A stretch of DNA of 34,594 bases from Haliea sp. (GTDB lineage: Bacteria; Pseudomonadota; Gammaproteobacteria; Pseudomonadales; Halieaceae): positions 1,289 to 35,882 of the forward strand of contig JAHEBL010000026.1 in the NCBI GenBank assembly GCA_024642265.1, written 5' to 3'. The translations under genes were made by a program, and so were the position numbers. How positions within the stretch are numbered: the first letter of the stretch is position 1; each line of letters begins with the position of its first letter. The notes under the pieces were generated by a model. It did not search any database. It was given only the letters and a program-made list of their open reading frames with translations, and was not told the origin of the DNA. Shown here piece after piece: positions 15,964 to 24,766 of this stretch.

Positions 15964-17574
15964 ATGCGACAACTTTCCGGACTCGATGCCTCATTCCTGT
16001 ACCTTGAGACAGCCAATGCCCCGATGCACATCTCCAGCCTGGCCATTTACGACCAGTCAACCGCTCCGGGCGGCAAAGTGCGTTTCAAGGAAATCATTGA
16101 AAACACCACCAACCGGATCAAGCGCCTGCCCATCCTGTCGCGCCACCTGTTGACCGTACCTCTGGGCCTCGATCATCCCTACTGGGTGTCGGACGGCAGC
16201 TTTGACCCGGAGTTTCATATCCGCCACATCGCACTGCCCGCGCCGGGAGACTGGCGCCAGCTGTGCATCCAGGTGGCACGCCTGCACGCCCGCCCCCTGG
16301 ACCGCAGTCGTCCGCTGTGGGAAATGTATGTCATCGAAGGCCTGGACAAGGTCAGCGGCTACCCGCCGGGCTGCTTCGCGATCTTTACCAAGATGCACCA
16401 CGCTGCGGTCGATGGTGCCTCGGGCATGGAAATCACCGCCGCGCTGCACGACCTCAGCCCCGACGCCCACCAGAATGCCGAGCCCTACGAGATCGAATCC
16501 AACCGCACGCCGGGGCCACTGGAGCTGGTGCTGCGATCCCAGCTCAACAATATCAGGCAGCCGTTCCGGATGATTTCAGTAGCCCGCAACACGGTACCCG
16601 GTTTTGCCCGGGCCTATGCCCGCCTGCGCAAGGGAGAGTTGCACCGGATTCCCGATGTACCCCGCACCCGCTTCAACGCGGCCGTCTCCGCCCACCGGGT
16701 TTTCGATGCCGCCAGATTCCAGCTCAGCGACATCAAGGCCATCAAGAATGCCGTACCGGGGGCCACCGTCAACGACGTGGCCATCACCCTGTGTGGCGGC
16801 GGCCTGCGCCGCTATCTCGAGGCCAAGGGCGAACTGCCGGAGGCCAGCATGGTCGCCATGGCGCCTATCAATGTGCGCGATCCCTCCGAGAAAGGCACCG
16901 CCGGCAATGTTGTATCGGCCATGGCAGTACTGCTGCGCAGCGATATCAAGGACCCGGCGGAGCGGCTGGCGGCTGTGCACCAGCATGCGATGGAGGCCAA
17001 GGAACTGGCCAACGCCATCGGTGCCAAGTCCATGACGGACTACACCCAGTTCATCCCCAGCACACTCACCGCCCAGGCGGCGCGACTGGCCAGTCGCTGG
17101 AACCTGTTGAACCAGATCAAGCCAATGTACAACTGCGTGATAACCAATGTACCCGGGCCCCAGGTGCCGCTCTACAATACCGGGGCAAAGATGTTGTCAA
17201 ACCTGGGGACCGGGCCAGTACTGGACAGCGTGGGCCTGTTCCATGTGATCAGCAGTTACTGCGGCGAATTCACTATATCCATCACCTCCTGTCGCGATCT
17301 GATGCCCGATCCGGAATTTTATCGACAGTGCCTGCAGGACAGCTTCGACGCATTACTGGCTGCTACCGTAGGCAGCGCAGCAACCGGGCGCAAGGCAGCC
17401 CGGGGCAAAAGCCCGGCTAAAAAAGCCACTGCCAAAAAAGCCCGGGCCAAAAAGGCGAAAACAGCGCCACGCGCAAAAGCCCGGATCGTCGCCGCTGCAG
17501 CCAAAAAAACCGCGCGCCCGGCCAGGCCTGCGGCCAAACCAAAAGCGGCCTCCCGCAAACGCAAGACGGGCTGA
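15964..17574 (+). CDS. Wax ester synthase / diacylglycerol acyltransferase (WS/DGAT) with histone-like tail
   Basis: A 536-residue bifunctional acyltransferase that esterifies fatty alcohols or diacylglycerol with acyl-CoA to make storage wax esters or triacylglycerol. Family features: N-terminal LSGLDASFLYLETANAPMHI, PLDRSRPLWEMYVIEGL (111-127), the catalytic HHAAVDG (145-151), PINVRDPSEKGTAGNVVSAM, and C-terminal NVPGPQVPLYNTGAKM. The last ~67 residues (from about 470) lie outside the domain and consist almost wholly of Lys, Arg, Ala and Pro (PAKKATAKKARAKKAK), like histone H1 or the PhaF tail. The tail may bind DNA or the inclusion surface (inference). It heads a tight plus-strand run with the DUF3604 and carbamoyltransferase genes. 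Confidence 0.92.
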   Translation: MRQLSGLDASFLYLETANAPMHISSLAIYDQSTAPGGKVRFKEIIENTTNRIKRLPILSRHLLTVPLGLDHPYWVSDGSFDPEFHIRHIALPAPGDWRQLCIQVARLHARPLDRSRPLWEMYVIEGLDKVSGYPPGCFAIFTKMHHAAVDGASGMEITAALHDLSPDAHQNAEPYEIESNRTPGPLELVLRSQLNNIRQPFRMISVARNTVPGFARAYARLRKGELHRIPDVPRTRFNAAVSAHRVFDAARFQLSDIKAIKNAVPGATVNDVAITLCGGGLRRYLEAKGELPEASMVAMAPINVRDPSEKGTAGNVVSAMAVLLRSDIKDPAERLAAVHQHAMEAKELANAIGAKSMTDYTQFIPSTLTAQAARLASRWNLLNQIKPMYNCVITNVPGPQVPLYNTGAKMLSNLGTGPVLDSVGLFHVISSYCGEFTISITSCRDLMPDPEFYRQCLQDSFDALLAATVGSAATGRKAARGKSPAKKATAKKARAKKAKTAPRAKARIVAAAAKKTARPARPAAKPKAASRKRKTG

Positions 17575-17602
17575 TCACCAACCCAGGTAAAAGGAATACC
17601 TC

Positions 17603-19483
17603 ATGAGTAAGCGTTTCCCCATCCTGCTTGCCGGACTGGCGTCCCTGATCTGCGCCGCCAGCCCTGGCGCCGCGGAGCCGACCAGGCTGTACTGGGGCGA
17701 TACCCACCTGCACACCTCCTACTCTTTCGATGCATTCCTCAACCAGAATGAGTCCGCCGACCCGGATACCGCCTATCGCTGGGCGAGAGGTCTGCCGGTC
17801 ATCCACCCCTATCATCGCGCGCGCGTGCGTATCGACACCCCGCTGGATTTCCTGGTGGTATCCGATCATGCCGAGGCGATGGGAGTACTGCGGGCAGTCG
17901 TCAACCACCGGGAGGAATTTGGCGAGCTGTCCGGCTGGGCCGCGGTGAATCGCTGGATCTCGGTTACCGCGATACGGCTCGCCATGTGGGCGGGCCATGG
18001 ATCCCTTGTTTTCCGGGACCTGCTGCCAGTAAAGCTGGATAACTGGGGCGAGGACCCGGTGCTCGACCCGGGTAACACACCCCTGGACGACTCGCTGGGC
18101 GATATCTCGCCGACGGTGGTCACCAGCTGGAACGAGATCATCGATGCTGCGGAGGCCAACAATGAGCCGGGGCGCTTTACCGCCCTGCTGGGCTGGGAGT
18201 GGAGTTCGATCCCCGCCGGAGCCAACCTGCACCGGGTGGTGGTCACCCCCAACGGTCGTGAGCAGGCGTCCCAGTACATGCCTTACGGCTCCGACCAGAG
18301 CCAGTACCCGGAAGACCTGTGGGCCTGGCTCGATGCGACATCCTCTCGCACCGGCAGCCAGTTCATCGCGATCCCCCACAATTCCAACATCTCCAAGGGC
18401 TATATGTTCGACGAGACCACCCTGCGCGGCGAGCCCATGAGCGCGGAATATATCCAGACCCGGCGGCGCTGGGAACCGGTGGTGGAAATGACCCAGCTCA
18501 AGGGCGACTCGGAGACCCACCCCAGCCTGTCCCCGGATGACCCTTTCGCCGGCTTTGAACCCTTTGAGTTCTACCTGCAGCAGGAATGGCAGGGCTATCG
18601 CGCCGCGGTGGGTGATTTTATCCGGCCGGCACTGGGCCGTGGCCTGCAGATCGGCAGCAAAGCCGGCGCCAACCCCTTCCAGTTCGGCCTTATCGGCTCC
18701 ACTGACGCCCATACCGGCCTGTCCAGTGCAGAGGAGGAGAATTTCTGGGGCAAGATGGCTTACGACTCCGTTCCAGAAAACAAGACCGGTGACTCCCTGG
18801 GTGGCGTGAAGGCGACCGGCTGGGATATGGCGGCTGCGGGCATGGCGGCGGTGTGGGCCACAGAAAATACCCGCCAGGGTATTTTCGATGCCATGCAACG
18901 GCGGGAAGTCTATGCCACCACCGGACCCCGCATCGGACTGCGGGTGTTCGCGGGCTGGAACTTCGACCCACAGGACGCGGAATCACCTGACCTGGCAAGC
19001 CTGGGCTATGCCGGCGGCGTGCCCATGGGGGGCGAGCTTACGGGAATCGCCACGGCGCCGGGCGGCATAAGGCTGCTGATCAGCGCCCAGAAGGACCCGA
19101 AAGGCGCCAACCTTGACCGGATCCAGGTGATCAAGGGTTGGCTTGATGCACAGGGCAACAGCCGGGAAAAAATATTCGATGTGGCCTGGTCCGGCGAGCG
19201 CCTGCCACTGCCGGACGGCTCACTGCCCCCGGTTGGCAATACCACGGACGAGGCTACTGCCAGCTATACCAACTCCATCGGCGCGGCGCAGCTGGCCACC
19301 GTCTGGGAAGATCCGGAATTCGACCCGGGCCAGAGCGCGTTCTACTATGTGCGCGTATTGCAGATACCGACGCCGCGACACTCTCTCTACGATGCGGTGG
19401 CGCTGAAGATACGGGCGCCCGAACCGTACCCGGCAGAGATCCAGGAGCGCGCCTACACCTCCCCCATCTGGTATGTGCCCTGA
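17603..19483 (+). CDS. DUF3604 family exported protein
   Basis: A 626-residue protein with a Sec signal peptide (FPILLAGLASLICAASPGAAE, cut near residue 24), so probably periplasmic. The mature N-terminus, LYWGDTHLHTSYSFDAF with His35 and His37, and FLVVSDHAE (Asp88, His89) resemble the metal-binding motifs of PHP-type metallohydrolases. HNSNISKGYMF and GSTDAHTGLSS further on add His/Asp ligands. DUF3604 proteins are widespread in marine proteobacteria and have no assigned reaction; a metal-dependent phosphoesterase-like activity is a guess from the His/Asp pattern. It begins 28 bases after the WS/DGAT stop and ends 18 bases before the carbamoyltransferase gene, so co-transcription is likely. 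GTAAAAGGAA precedes the ATG. Confidence 0.87.
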   Translation: MSKRFPILLAGLASLICAASPGAAEPTRLYWGDTHLHTSYSFDAFLNQNESADPDTAYRWARGLPVIHPYHRARVRIDTPLDFLVVSDHAEAMGVLRAVVNHREEFGELSGWAAVNRWISVTAIRLAMWAGHGSLVFRDLLPVKLDNWGEDPVLDPGNTPLDDSLGDISPTVVTSWNEIIDAAEANNEPGRFTALLGWEWSSIPAGANLHRVVVTPNGREQASQYMPYGSDQSQYPEDLWAWLDATSSRTGSQFIAIPHNSNISKGYMFDETTLRGEPMSAEYIQTRRRWEPVVEMTQLKGDSETHPSLSPDDPFAGFEPFEFYLQQEWQGYRAAVGDFIRPALGRGLQIGSKAGANPFQFGLIGSTDAHTGLSSAEEENFWGKMAYDSVPENKTGDSLGGVKATGWDMAAAGMAAVWATENTRQGIFDAMQRREVYATTGPRIGLRVFAGWNFDPQDAESPDLASLGYAGGVPMGGELTGIATAPGGIRLLISAQKDPKGANLDRIQVIKGWLDAQGNSREKIFDVAWSGERLPLPDGSLPPVGNTTDEATASYTNSIGAAQLATVWEDPEFDPGQSAFYYVRVLQIPTPRHSLYDAVALKIRAPEPYPAEIQERAYTSPIWYVP

Positions 19484-19501
19484 ACCGACGGAGATAAGCG
19501 C

Positions 19502-21232
19502 GTGCCAATGACCGTACTGGGACTGTCCGGCGCACTGAATCACGACCCTTCCGCTGCACTGTATATCGATGGCACCCTGGCAGCCGCGGCGGAGGAAGAG
19601 CGCTTCGTGCGCGACAAACACGCCAAAAACCGGCTGCCCCTTGAAGCTGCAAAATTCTGCCTGGCGCAGGCGGGCATCGAACCCGGCGCCATCGATGTGG
19701 TGGCCATTCCCTTCGCCCCCATCGCCATCACCAGGCCACACCGCTGGCACTATGCCCGGCGCTACTGGTATGCGCCGGACCGGGGTCTGGACGCACTGCT
19801 CAACGGCAACCGCCGCTACCGCCGCTACCGTGGCCGGATTATCGGCCTGCTGGAGCAACTGGGTATCGACCCGGCCCGGGTAGTCCTGGACCCGGTCGAA
19901 CATCACCTCGCCCACGCCTCCAGCGCCTACCACTGCAGCGGTTTCAGCGAGAAAACCGCAATCATGGGTATCGATGGCAAGGGCGAGTACGCCACCACCT
20001 TCTTCGGCTACGGCGAGCATCGCAGGATTCATACCATCAAGGAGTTCATCGACCCGGACTCACTGGGCGGACTGTACGGCGCGATCACCGAGTTCCTCGG
20101 CTTTGACATGCTCGACGGCGAGTACAAGGTCATGGGTATGGCGCCCTATGGCGATCCGTGCAGGTACGACTTCTCCCGCCTGGCAAGCTTCGAGCAGGGC
20201 GAACTGCATATCGACACCCGCTACGCCAATGTCATCGGCCTGCGCCGCCACAAGCGCAAGGGCAGGGGCTACTACTTCAGCGACCGGCTAATAGACTGGC
20301 TGGGGCCCATGCGCGAGGGCGATGTGGCCGACGAACCCTATATACACTACGCCGCCAGCATGCAGGCCCTGTTTGAGAAACTCGCCCTGCAGATGATGGA
20401 CTATTACCTGGGCGACATAATCGCGGAGACCGGCAAACTGGCCTTTGCCGGTGGCGGTGCGCTGAACGTCAAGCTCAACCAGAAGATCATCGCCCGCGAG
20501 GAGGTGAAGGAGCTGTTCGTGCAACCCGCATCGGGCGACTCGGGCACAGCGATAGGCGCGGCCGCCTATGCGTCCGAGCGGCGCGGTGTCCCGGTGGAGC
20601 AGATGAAGCATGTCTACCTGGGTCCCGCCTACAGCAACCAGCAGGTGATTGCCGCCTGTGAGCAACACCCGGGCAAACCCCGGTGGCGCAGGCTCGAGAA
20701 TGTGGCGGCGGATACAGCCCGGCTGCTCACCGCGGGCAACCCGGTGGCCTGGTTCCAGGGCAGGATGGAATTCGGGCCGCGCGCCCTCGGCGGCCGGTCG
20801 ATCCTGGGCTGCCCAAGCAGCCCCGGCGTGGCCGACCGCATCAACGCGCAGATCAAATTCCGCGAACGCTGGCGCCCCTTCTGCCCCAGCATGCTCAGCC
20901 GGGTGGCGCCGCAGATGTTTGCGGTGGATCACCCGGCCCCTTTCATGACCTTTACTTTCGAAGTGAACGAGGCCTGGAAGACGCGGGTACCCGAGGTCGT
21001 ACACCAGGACGGCACCGCGCGTGCCCAGGCGCTTGAGCCGGGGCTCAATGACGTTTACTACGCGCTGATGGAAGAGATGGAAACGCTTACCGGCAACGGC
21101 GTGGTGCTCAACACCTCGCTCAACCGCCGCGGTGAGGCGATGGTGTGCTCACCGGCGGATGCCCTGGAAATGTTTTTTGCTTCAGATCTGGAATACCTGG
21201 TGATGGAGGACATCCTGGTAACGAAGGACTAG
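19502..21232 (+). CDS. NodU/CmcH-type carbamoyltransferase
   Basis: A 576-residue carbamoyltransferase that uses carbamoyl phosphate and ATP to carbamoylate a hydroxyl via a carbamoyl-adenylate. The N-terminal Kae1-like domain shows LGLSGALNHDPSAALYIDG (from residue 6), the metal-binding HHLAHA (134-139), and GIDGKGEYATTFFG. The domain with MGMAPYGDP and FAGGGALNVKLNQ follows, and the C-terminal domain carries MEFGPRALGGRSIL (about 421-434) and LNTSLNRRGEAMV. The GTG at 19502 is preferred to an ATG six bases later because GGAG lies 8 bases upstream. Known relatives modify Nod factors, antibiotics and surface sugars. The acceptor is unknown; no antibiotic genes are nearby, and a surface or secreted glycan is possible. 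Confidence 0.9.
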   Translation: MPMTVLGLSGALNHDPSAALYIDGTLAAAAEEERFVRDKHAKNRLPLEAAKFCLAQAGIEPGAIDVVAIPFAPIAITRPHRWHYARRYWYAPDRGLDALLNGNRRYRRYRGRIIGLLEQLGIDPARVVLDPVEHHLAHASSAYHCSGFSEKTAIMGIDGKGEYATTFFGYGEHRRIHTIKEFIDPDSLGGLYGAITEFLGFDMLDGEYKVMGMAPYGDPCRYDFSRLASFEQGELHIDTRYANVIGLRRHKRKGRGYYFSDRLIDWLGPMREGDVADEPYIHYAASMQALFEKLALQMMDYYLGDIIAETGKLAFAGGGALNVKLNQKIIAREEVKELFVQPASGDSGTAIGAAAYASERRGVPVEQMKHVYLGPAYSNQQVIAACEQHPGKPRWRRLENVAADTARLLTAGNPVAWFQGRMEFGPRALGGRSILGCPSSPGVADRINAQIKFRERWRPFCPSMLSRVAPQMFAVDHPAPFMTFTFEVNEAWKTRVPEVVHQDGTARAQALEPGLNDVYYALMEEMETLTGNGVVLNTSLNRRGEAMVCSPADALEMFFASDLEYLVMEDILVTKD

Positions 21233-21241
21233 CGCGGTGTA

Positions 21242-21256
21242 TTGGCTGAGCGCCAA
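21242..21256. terminator. Weak bidirectional hairpin
   Basis: TTGGC / GCCAA around a five-base loop lies in the 32-base gap between the convergent carbamoyltransferase and DUF3581 genes. The stem is short and has no T-run, so a terminator role is only suggested by position. Confidence 0.25.
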
Positions 21257-21264
21257 GCTGGCAT

Positions 21265-21972
21265 TCACTGCGGCAGAAAATCCTGTTTCCTCCGGTTCAG
21301 ACTGACCACCGTGTCTTCCATCGCCTGCCTGTCGTACTCGCGCAGTCCGCTCAGTATCATCCGCTTTGTGCCACGTCCGACAACATTGCCGCCCTCCACC
21401 AGATTGAAAGCCAGCCTGACCTCGCCGCGTTTGCCGTTGATATCCACCTCTTTATGGTCAATTTTCAGCGCCAGCGTCTCAATGTCGAGCCGATCCAGGT
21501 CGATACCCATGCTGTCATACATGACCACTGGCCGCTCGGGATTGATCATCACGTTCTGCTCCGCCAGCAGGGGCACCAGTATGTGAGGAAAGGTATGACC
21601 GGAAAACTCCACATAGGCGCGCGTCAGCTGGTCGATCAAAACGGTATCGCGGGTACTGTCGCCGCTGCGCCGGATGGTCAGGTACTGCTTGCCGGCGGCG
21701 TCATTGATGGACAGCTCCTGCGCCGGCTCCGGCAGCAACAGCTCAATGCCATCCACGACCATGCCGGTGAACCCGAATTCCATGTGCCGGTTAAGGCCGT
21801 ACCTGGCCAGGATGATGGAAAACAGCAGGTCGCCGGGTATGCAGAAACGCCTGGCATCGACGTCGTGTATCGGATTGAAGTCGTCCGCTACCTGCTTGGC
21901 GAAGTTGCTGCCCTGCTCACGGGTAAAGCTGATTTTGCCATCGCGGGCCGTGTAGTATTGATCGATAAGCAT
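21265..21972 (-). CDS. DUF3581 family protein
   Basis: About 235 residues from the ATG at 21972; an in-frame GTG at 21987 would add five residues, and neither has a convincing ribosome-binding site. The block FTREQGSNFAKQVADDFNPIHD with ARRFCIPGDLLFSI (about residues 16-50) is what I recall as the hallmark of DUF3581, a gammaproteobacterial family. FNPIHD...PGDL resembles the MaoC/HotDog hydratase signature, so the fold may be related to acyl-thioester enzymes; this comparison is an inference. No signal peptide. It lies about 80 bases downstream of the FAD oxidoreductase on the same strand and may be the last gene of that operon. Function unknown. Confidence 0.72.
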   Translation of the reverse strand: MLIDQYYTARDGKISFTREQGSNFAKQVADDFNPIHDVDARRFCIPGDLLFSIILARYGLNRHMEFGFTGMVVDGIELLLPEPAQELSINDAAGKQYLTIRRSGDSTRDTVLIDQLTRAYVEFSGHTFPHILVPLLAEQNVMINPERPVVMYDSMGIDLDRLDIETLALKIDHKEVDINGKRGEVRLAFNLVEGGNVVGRGTKRMILSGLREYDRQAMEDTVVSLNRRKQDFLPQ

Positions 21973-22054
21973 AGTCAGGTCAGGCACGCTGGCGGAATGG
22001 GAACGGGCGCCAGTCTAGCAGGAACAGGCCTGATATCCCATGTCAGCTCCCTCA

Positions 22055-23332
22055 CTACAGCTTGTCCCGCAGGCGGTAGTACAGCATACCCAACGCCACC
22101 AGCTGGCCGCTCAGGGCCTGGCCCAGGGGAATGCGCCAGTGCCCCACGCGCTCAAACAGATCCAGTTTCTCCATGGTACCGCCGATAGCCTCCGCCACGA
22201 TCTCGCCGGCGGCGTGAGTCATGTTGACCCCATGGCCGGAATAGCCGAGGGAGTAATAGACATTGTCCCGCAGGCGACCGATCACCGGCACCCGGTTGAC
22301 AACTATACCGATATTGCCGCCCCACTCGTAATCGATACGGGTGTTGCGCAGCTGCGGGAACACCTTGTGCATGCGGGGCTCGATACTGCGCCGGATACTG
22401 GCGGGGACGCGCCCGGAGTAATTGCAGCGACCGCCGAACAGAAGGCGCCGGTCTGCAGACAGGCGAAAATAATCGAGCACGTAGTTGGGGTCGCAGAACG
22501 CCATGTCCAGTGGGTTTATCTCCCGGGCCAGTGCCTCACTGAGCGGCTCGGTGGCAATGATGAAACTGCCCGCAGGAAATACCTGCCCGGACAGCTGCCG
22601 GGTTTCTATCTGCTGGTAGGCATTGCCCGCCAGCACCACGGTCGCGGCTTTCACACGTCCGCCGGGTGTGGTGACCACGGCTTGCGCACCGTGTTCAATG
22701 GACAGCACCTGGCTGCCCTCAAACAGGCGCACTCCCAGGCCAGCCGCCGCGCGGGCTTCGCCCAGACAGAGGTTGAGGGGGTGGAGGTGGCCGCTGCGCT
22801 GGTTGATTAGACCACCGATATAGGCGTCGCTGCCAATGACCGAACGCATATCCTCCGCGGCCACCATACGAATAGCGTCAGCGAAACCACGCCGCGACAG
22901 CTCTGCGTAATGGTCTTCGAAAGCGCGCATATGGCGCGGCTTGAGAGCGACGTCCATATAGCCGTATTTGAAATCACAGTCGATGGCGTATTTCTCGACC
23001 CGCTCGGCGATGACGGTATTGCCGAGCCAACCAATGTCCCAGATCAGGTCCCGCGCCGCCTGACCGAGGCGTTTCGCCATAAGCTCCTCACCACTGAAGC
23101 CGCCTATGACCTGTCCGCCGTTGCGACCGGAGGCACCCCAGCCTATCCGGTTCTGCTCCAGAACCACTACCGAGTAGCCGCGCTCGGCGAGGCTCAGGGC
23201 GGTGGCCACACCCGTGAAGCCGCCACCACAGATACAGACATCCGCTTCGATCTGCCCCGTGAGCGCCGGGTAGCCCGGGTCGGGATTGCGGGTGGCTGCG
23301 TAGTAGGAATCGGGGTAGGACTGACCAGTCAC
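22055..23332 (-). CDS. FAD-dependent amine/amino-acid oxidoreductase (DAO family, PuuB-like)
   Basis: A 425-residue flavoprotein of the D-amino-acid oxidase-like superfamily. The N-terminal Rossmann site CGGGFTG (residues 35-41) is followed by the acidic residue Glu59 (VVVLEQNRIGWGASGRNGGQVIGGF), the pattern of gamma-glutamylputrescine oxidase and related enzymes. The C-terminal flavin-binding strand is YSLGYSGHGVNMTHAAGEI. These oxidise secondary or primary amines to imines with FADH2. The start is GTG at 23332, overlapping the stop of the phosphopantetheinyl transferase gene as GTGA, so translation is coupled. Cytosolic. In this operon it may act on an amino sugar or amine substituent rather than in putrescine catabolism (inference). 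Confidence 0.85.
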   Translation of the reverse strand: MTGQSYPDSYYAATRNPDPGYPALTGQIEADVCICGGGFTGVATALSLAERGYSVVVLEQNRIGWGASGRNGGQVIGGFSGEELMAKRLGQAARDLIWDIGWLGNTVIAERVEKYAIDCDFKYGYMDVALKPRHMRAFEDHYAELSRRGFADAIRMVAAEDMRSVIGSDAYIGGLINQRSGHLHPLNLCLGEARAAAGLGVRLFEGSQVLSIEHGAQAVVTTPGGRVKAATVVLAGNAYQQIETRQLSGQVFPAGSFIIATEPLSEALAREINPLDMAFCDPNYVLDYFRLSADRRLLFGGRCNYSGRVPASIRRSIEPRMHKVFPQLRNTRIDYEWGGNIGIVVNRVPVIGRLRDNVYYSLGYSGHGVNMTHAAGEIVAEAIGGTMEKLDLFERVGHWRIPLGQALSGQLVALGMLYYRLRDKL

Positions 23333-24087
23333 CGGGAAAGCACTCCAGGGGTACCATGAGTAGATCGGGAAACCGCCCGCAAGGCGGGCGTTCGATCCGC
23401 AGAGAAACCATCACCGGGAAACTCGCACAGTCGAATTGAGTCGCTGAAGTCGCGCGGGGCAAAACAACAAAGGGCAAGCCGATAGTTGGCAAAGGGCTGC
23501 AACAGGCCATACCAGGCAACGGTGGTCGCTCCCGGCGCCAGCGGGACGATACTGCCGGGTGAACTTCCGGCCGACAGGGTCTGCGGGTACTCCAGGTCGA
23601 AACCGGTAGTTTCGAGCTCGAGCCCGAGGGATCCGCCGGCAGCCTTGATGCGGGCTTCCTTGAGCGTCCAGTAATCGTAGAATCGATCGCTGCGCTGCTC
23701 CGCCGCGCAGGCCTGCAGTTCGGCCACCTCCGCGGCCCGGAAAAAGCGACGGGCCAGCGTCATCACATCACGGCCGGGATCGCAGTACTCAATATCGATG
23801 CCAACAGCCGCGCCGTCACTGACGGCCATGGCCAGCCAGTCGCCGCTGCCGCTGACGTTGAAATCCAGCGCCAGTGACGGCCAGGCCAGCGCCGGCTTGC
23901 CCTGCGTGCCGCGGCTAATCGTCAACCGGGCAGGGGCTGTATCGGTGTAGTTTGACAACACCCCGCGCATGAATGTGTCGGAGCTGTGTACGGCCTGTCG
24001 CGGGCACAGCCACAGGTGAAGCTCACCCGAAGCGGGTGGCGCAAGCGCATCAAAGGCGCTGGATTTGCTTGCCGATGGCGCGGTCAC
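23329..24087 (-). CDS. 4'-phosphopantetheinyl transferase (Sfp type)
   Basis: A 252-residue Sfp-superfamily enzyme that moves phosphopantetheine from CoA to a serine of a carrier protein. It has the two diagnostic motifs: GIDIE (96-100) with metal-binding Asp98 and Glu100, and YDYWTLKEARIKAAG (137-151) with Trp140, Lys143, Glu144 and Lys148. The upstream KPAL-A--L-FNVSGS (about 64-81) fits the family's KP...FN.SHS region with His replaced, a departure from the usual FNxSHS. The GTG start at 24087 is preceded by GGAAG. It overlaps the upstream gene by 38 bases and the FAD gene by 4. No carrier-protein, PKS or NRPS gene is in the window, so its substrate lies elsewhere. Confidence 0.88.
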   Translation of the reverse strand: MTAPSASKSSAFDALAPPASGELHLWLCPRQAVHSSDTFMRGVLSNYTDTAPARLTISRGTQGKPALAWPSLALDFNVSGSGDWLAMAVSDGAAVGIDIEYCDPGRDVMTLARRFFRAAEVAELQACAAEQRSDRFYDYWTLKEARIKAAGGSLGLELETTGFDLEYPQTLSAGSSPGSIVPLAPGATTVAWYGLLQPFANYRLALCCFAPRDFSDSIRLCEFPGDGFSADRTPALRAVSRSTHGTPGVLSR

Positions 24088-24766
24088 GCAGCTTCCAGAA
24101 CAGACTCACGGGGTTCACTACCACGATGAATATCCGGCGCAAACGCCCCTCGGGACAATCGATGGCACGCACGGCGTGCCAGGCGTGGTCGGTGCGCAAC
24201 ATCAGCGAACTGTAATTGCCTATGGACTCGCACTCGTAGGCAGCATCGAACTCGTCAAAGTCGGGTGCGGAGTTGTAATCAAGGCGACCGCCGTCGTCGA
24301 GCACCAGGGTGGAGCCACCCCAGGCCGGGTCCCAGTCATCTTTTGAATTGAAGTAAAACAGGTGAGAGCCGTGTTCGCGCCGCGCATCGCAGTGGGGCGA
24401 GACGTCGCAACCGGAGGGGGTGTAGTGCCAATGGAACCGGAACTCGATCTTTTTCGCCCCCAGCAGGCGCGCCACCTCATTGCGGTAGGCATCGCTGCGC
24501 AACTCGCCGATAAACTCCTGCCAGGGTTGCGGTACCGGCATACCCGGCACGTATTCGAGCGAGTAACGGTCGTGCGGGGCCTGCCCCGCCCGGCGCTCGT
24601 AGCCGAAATTGTGCTTGAACATGTCCAGCGGCGGCATATTCGCCAGCAGCTCCTGGAAGCCCGTCTCGGTCAATACGCCTTCGTGATTGTAATAAGGATA
24701 GGGTTTGGTCTTGAGAAATTCAGCCCGATCCAAACTGCGCAGTTGCTCGATATCAAGGTACTTCAT
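24050..24766 (-). CDS. 2-oxoglutarate/Fe(II) oxygenase-like protein
   Basis: A 238-residue protein with a double-stranded beta-helix oxygenase pattern. The metal-binding HxD is His125-Asp127 in SPHCDARREH, followed by LFYFNSKDDWDPAWGGSTLVL (WGGxL is typical of prolyl-4-hydroxylase-like folds). The distal His is His194 or His197 in DHAWHAV, and the 2-oxoglutarate-binding Arg is probably among Arg208-Arg211 before IFIVVVN. These positions suggest an active hydroxylase, substrate unknown. It is tucked into the operon: its ATG overlaps the stop of the upstream glycosyltransferase-like gene as ATGA, and its 3' end runs 38 bases into the PPTase gene. It could hydroxylate a sugar, lipid or peptide group (inference). 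Confidence 0.75.
   Translation of the reverse strand: MKYLDIEQLRSLDRAEFLKTKPYPYYNHEGVLTETGFQELLANMPPLDMFKHNFGYERRAGQAPHDRYSLEYVPGMPVPQPWQEFIGELRSDAYRNEVARLLGAKKIEFRFHWHYTPSGCDVSPHCDARREHGSHLFYFNSKDDWDPAWGGSTLVLDDGGRLDYNSAPDFDEFDAAYECESIGNYSSLMLRTDHAWHAVRAIDCPEGRLRRIFIVVVNPVSLFWKLRDRAIGKQIQRL

Noticed and set aside
16263-17420. Long second plus-strand frame inside the WS/DGAT gene
   Set aside because: Same-strand shadow with no start signal and low-complexity Arg/Pro/Gly composition. The WS/DGAT frame has the HHxxxDG motif.
17417-18898. 493-codon minus-strand open frame
   Set aside because: It spans the WS/DGAT tail and the DUF3604 gene in antisense, has no known motifs, and mirrors GC-rich codon use of the real genes.
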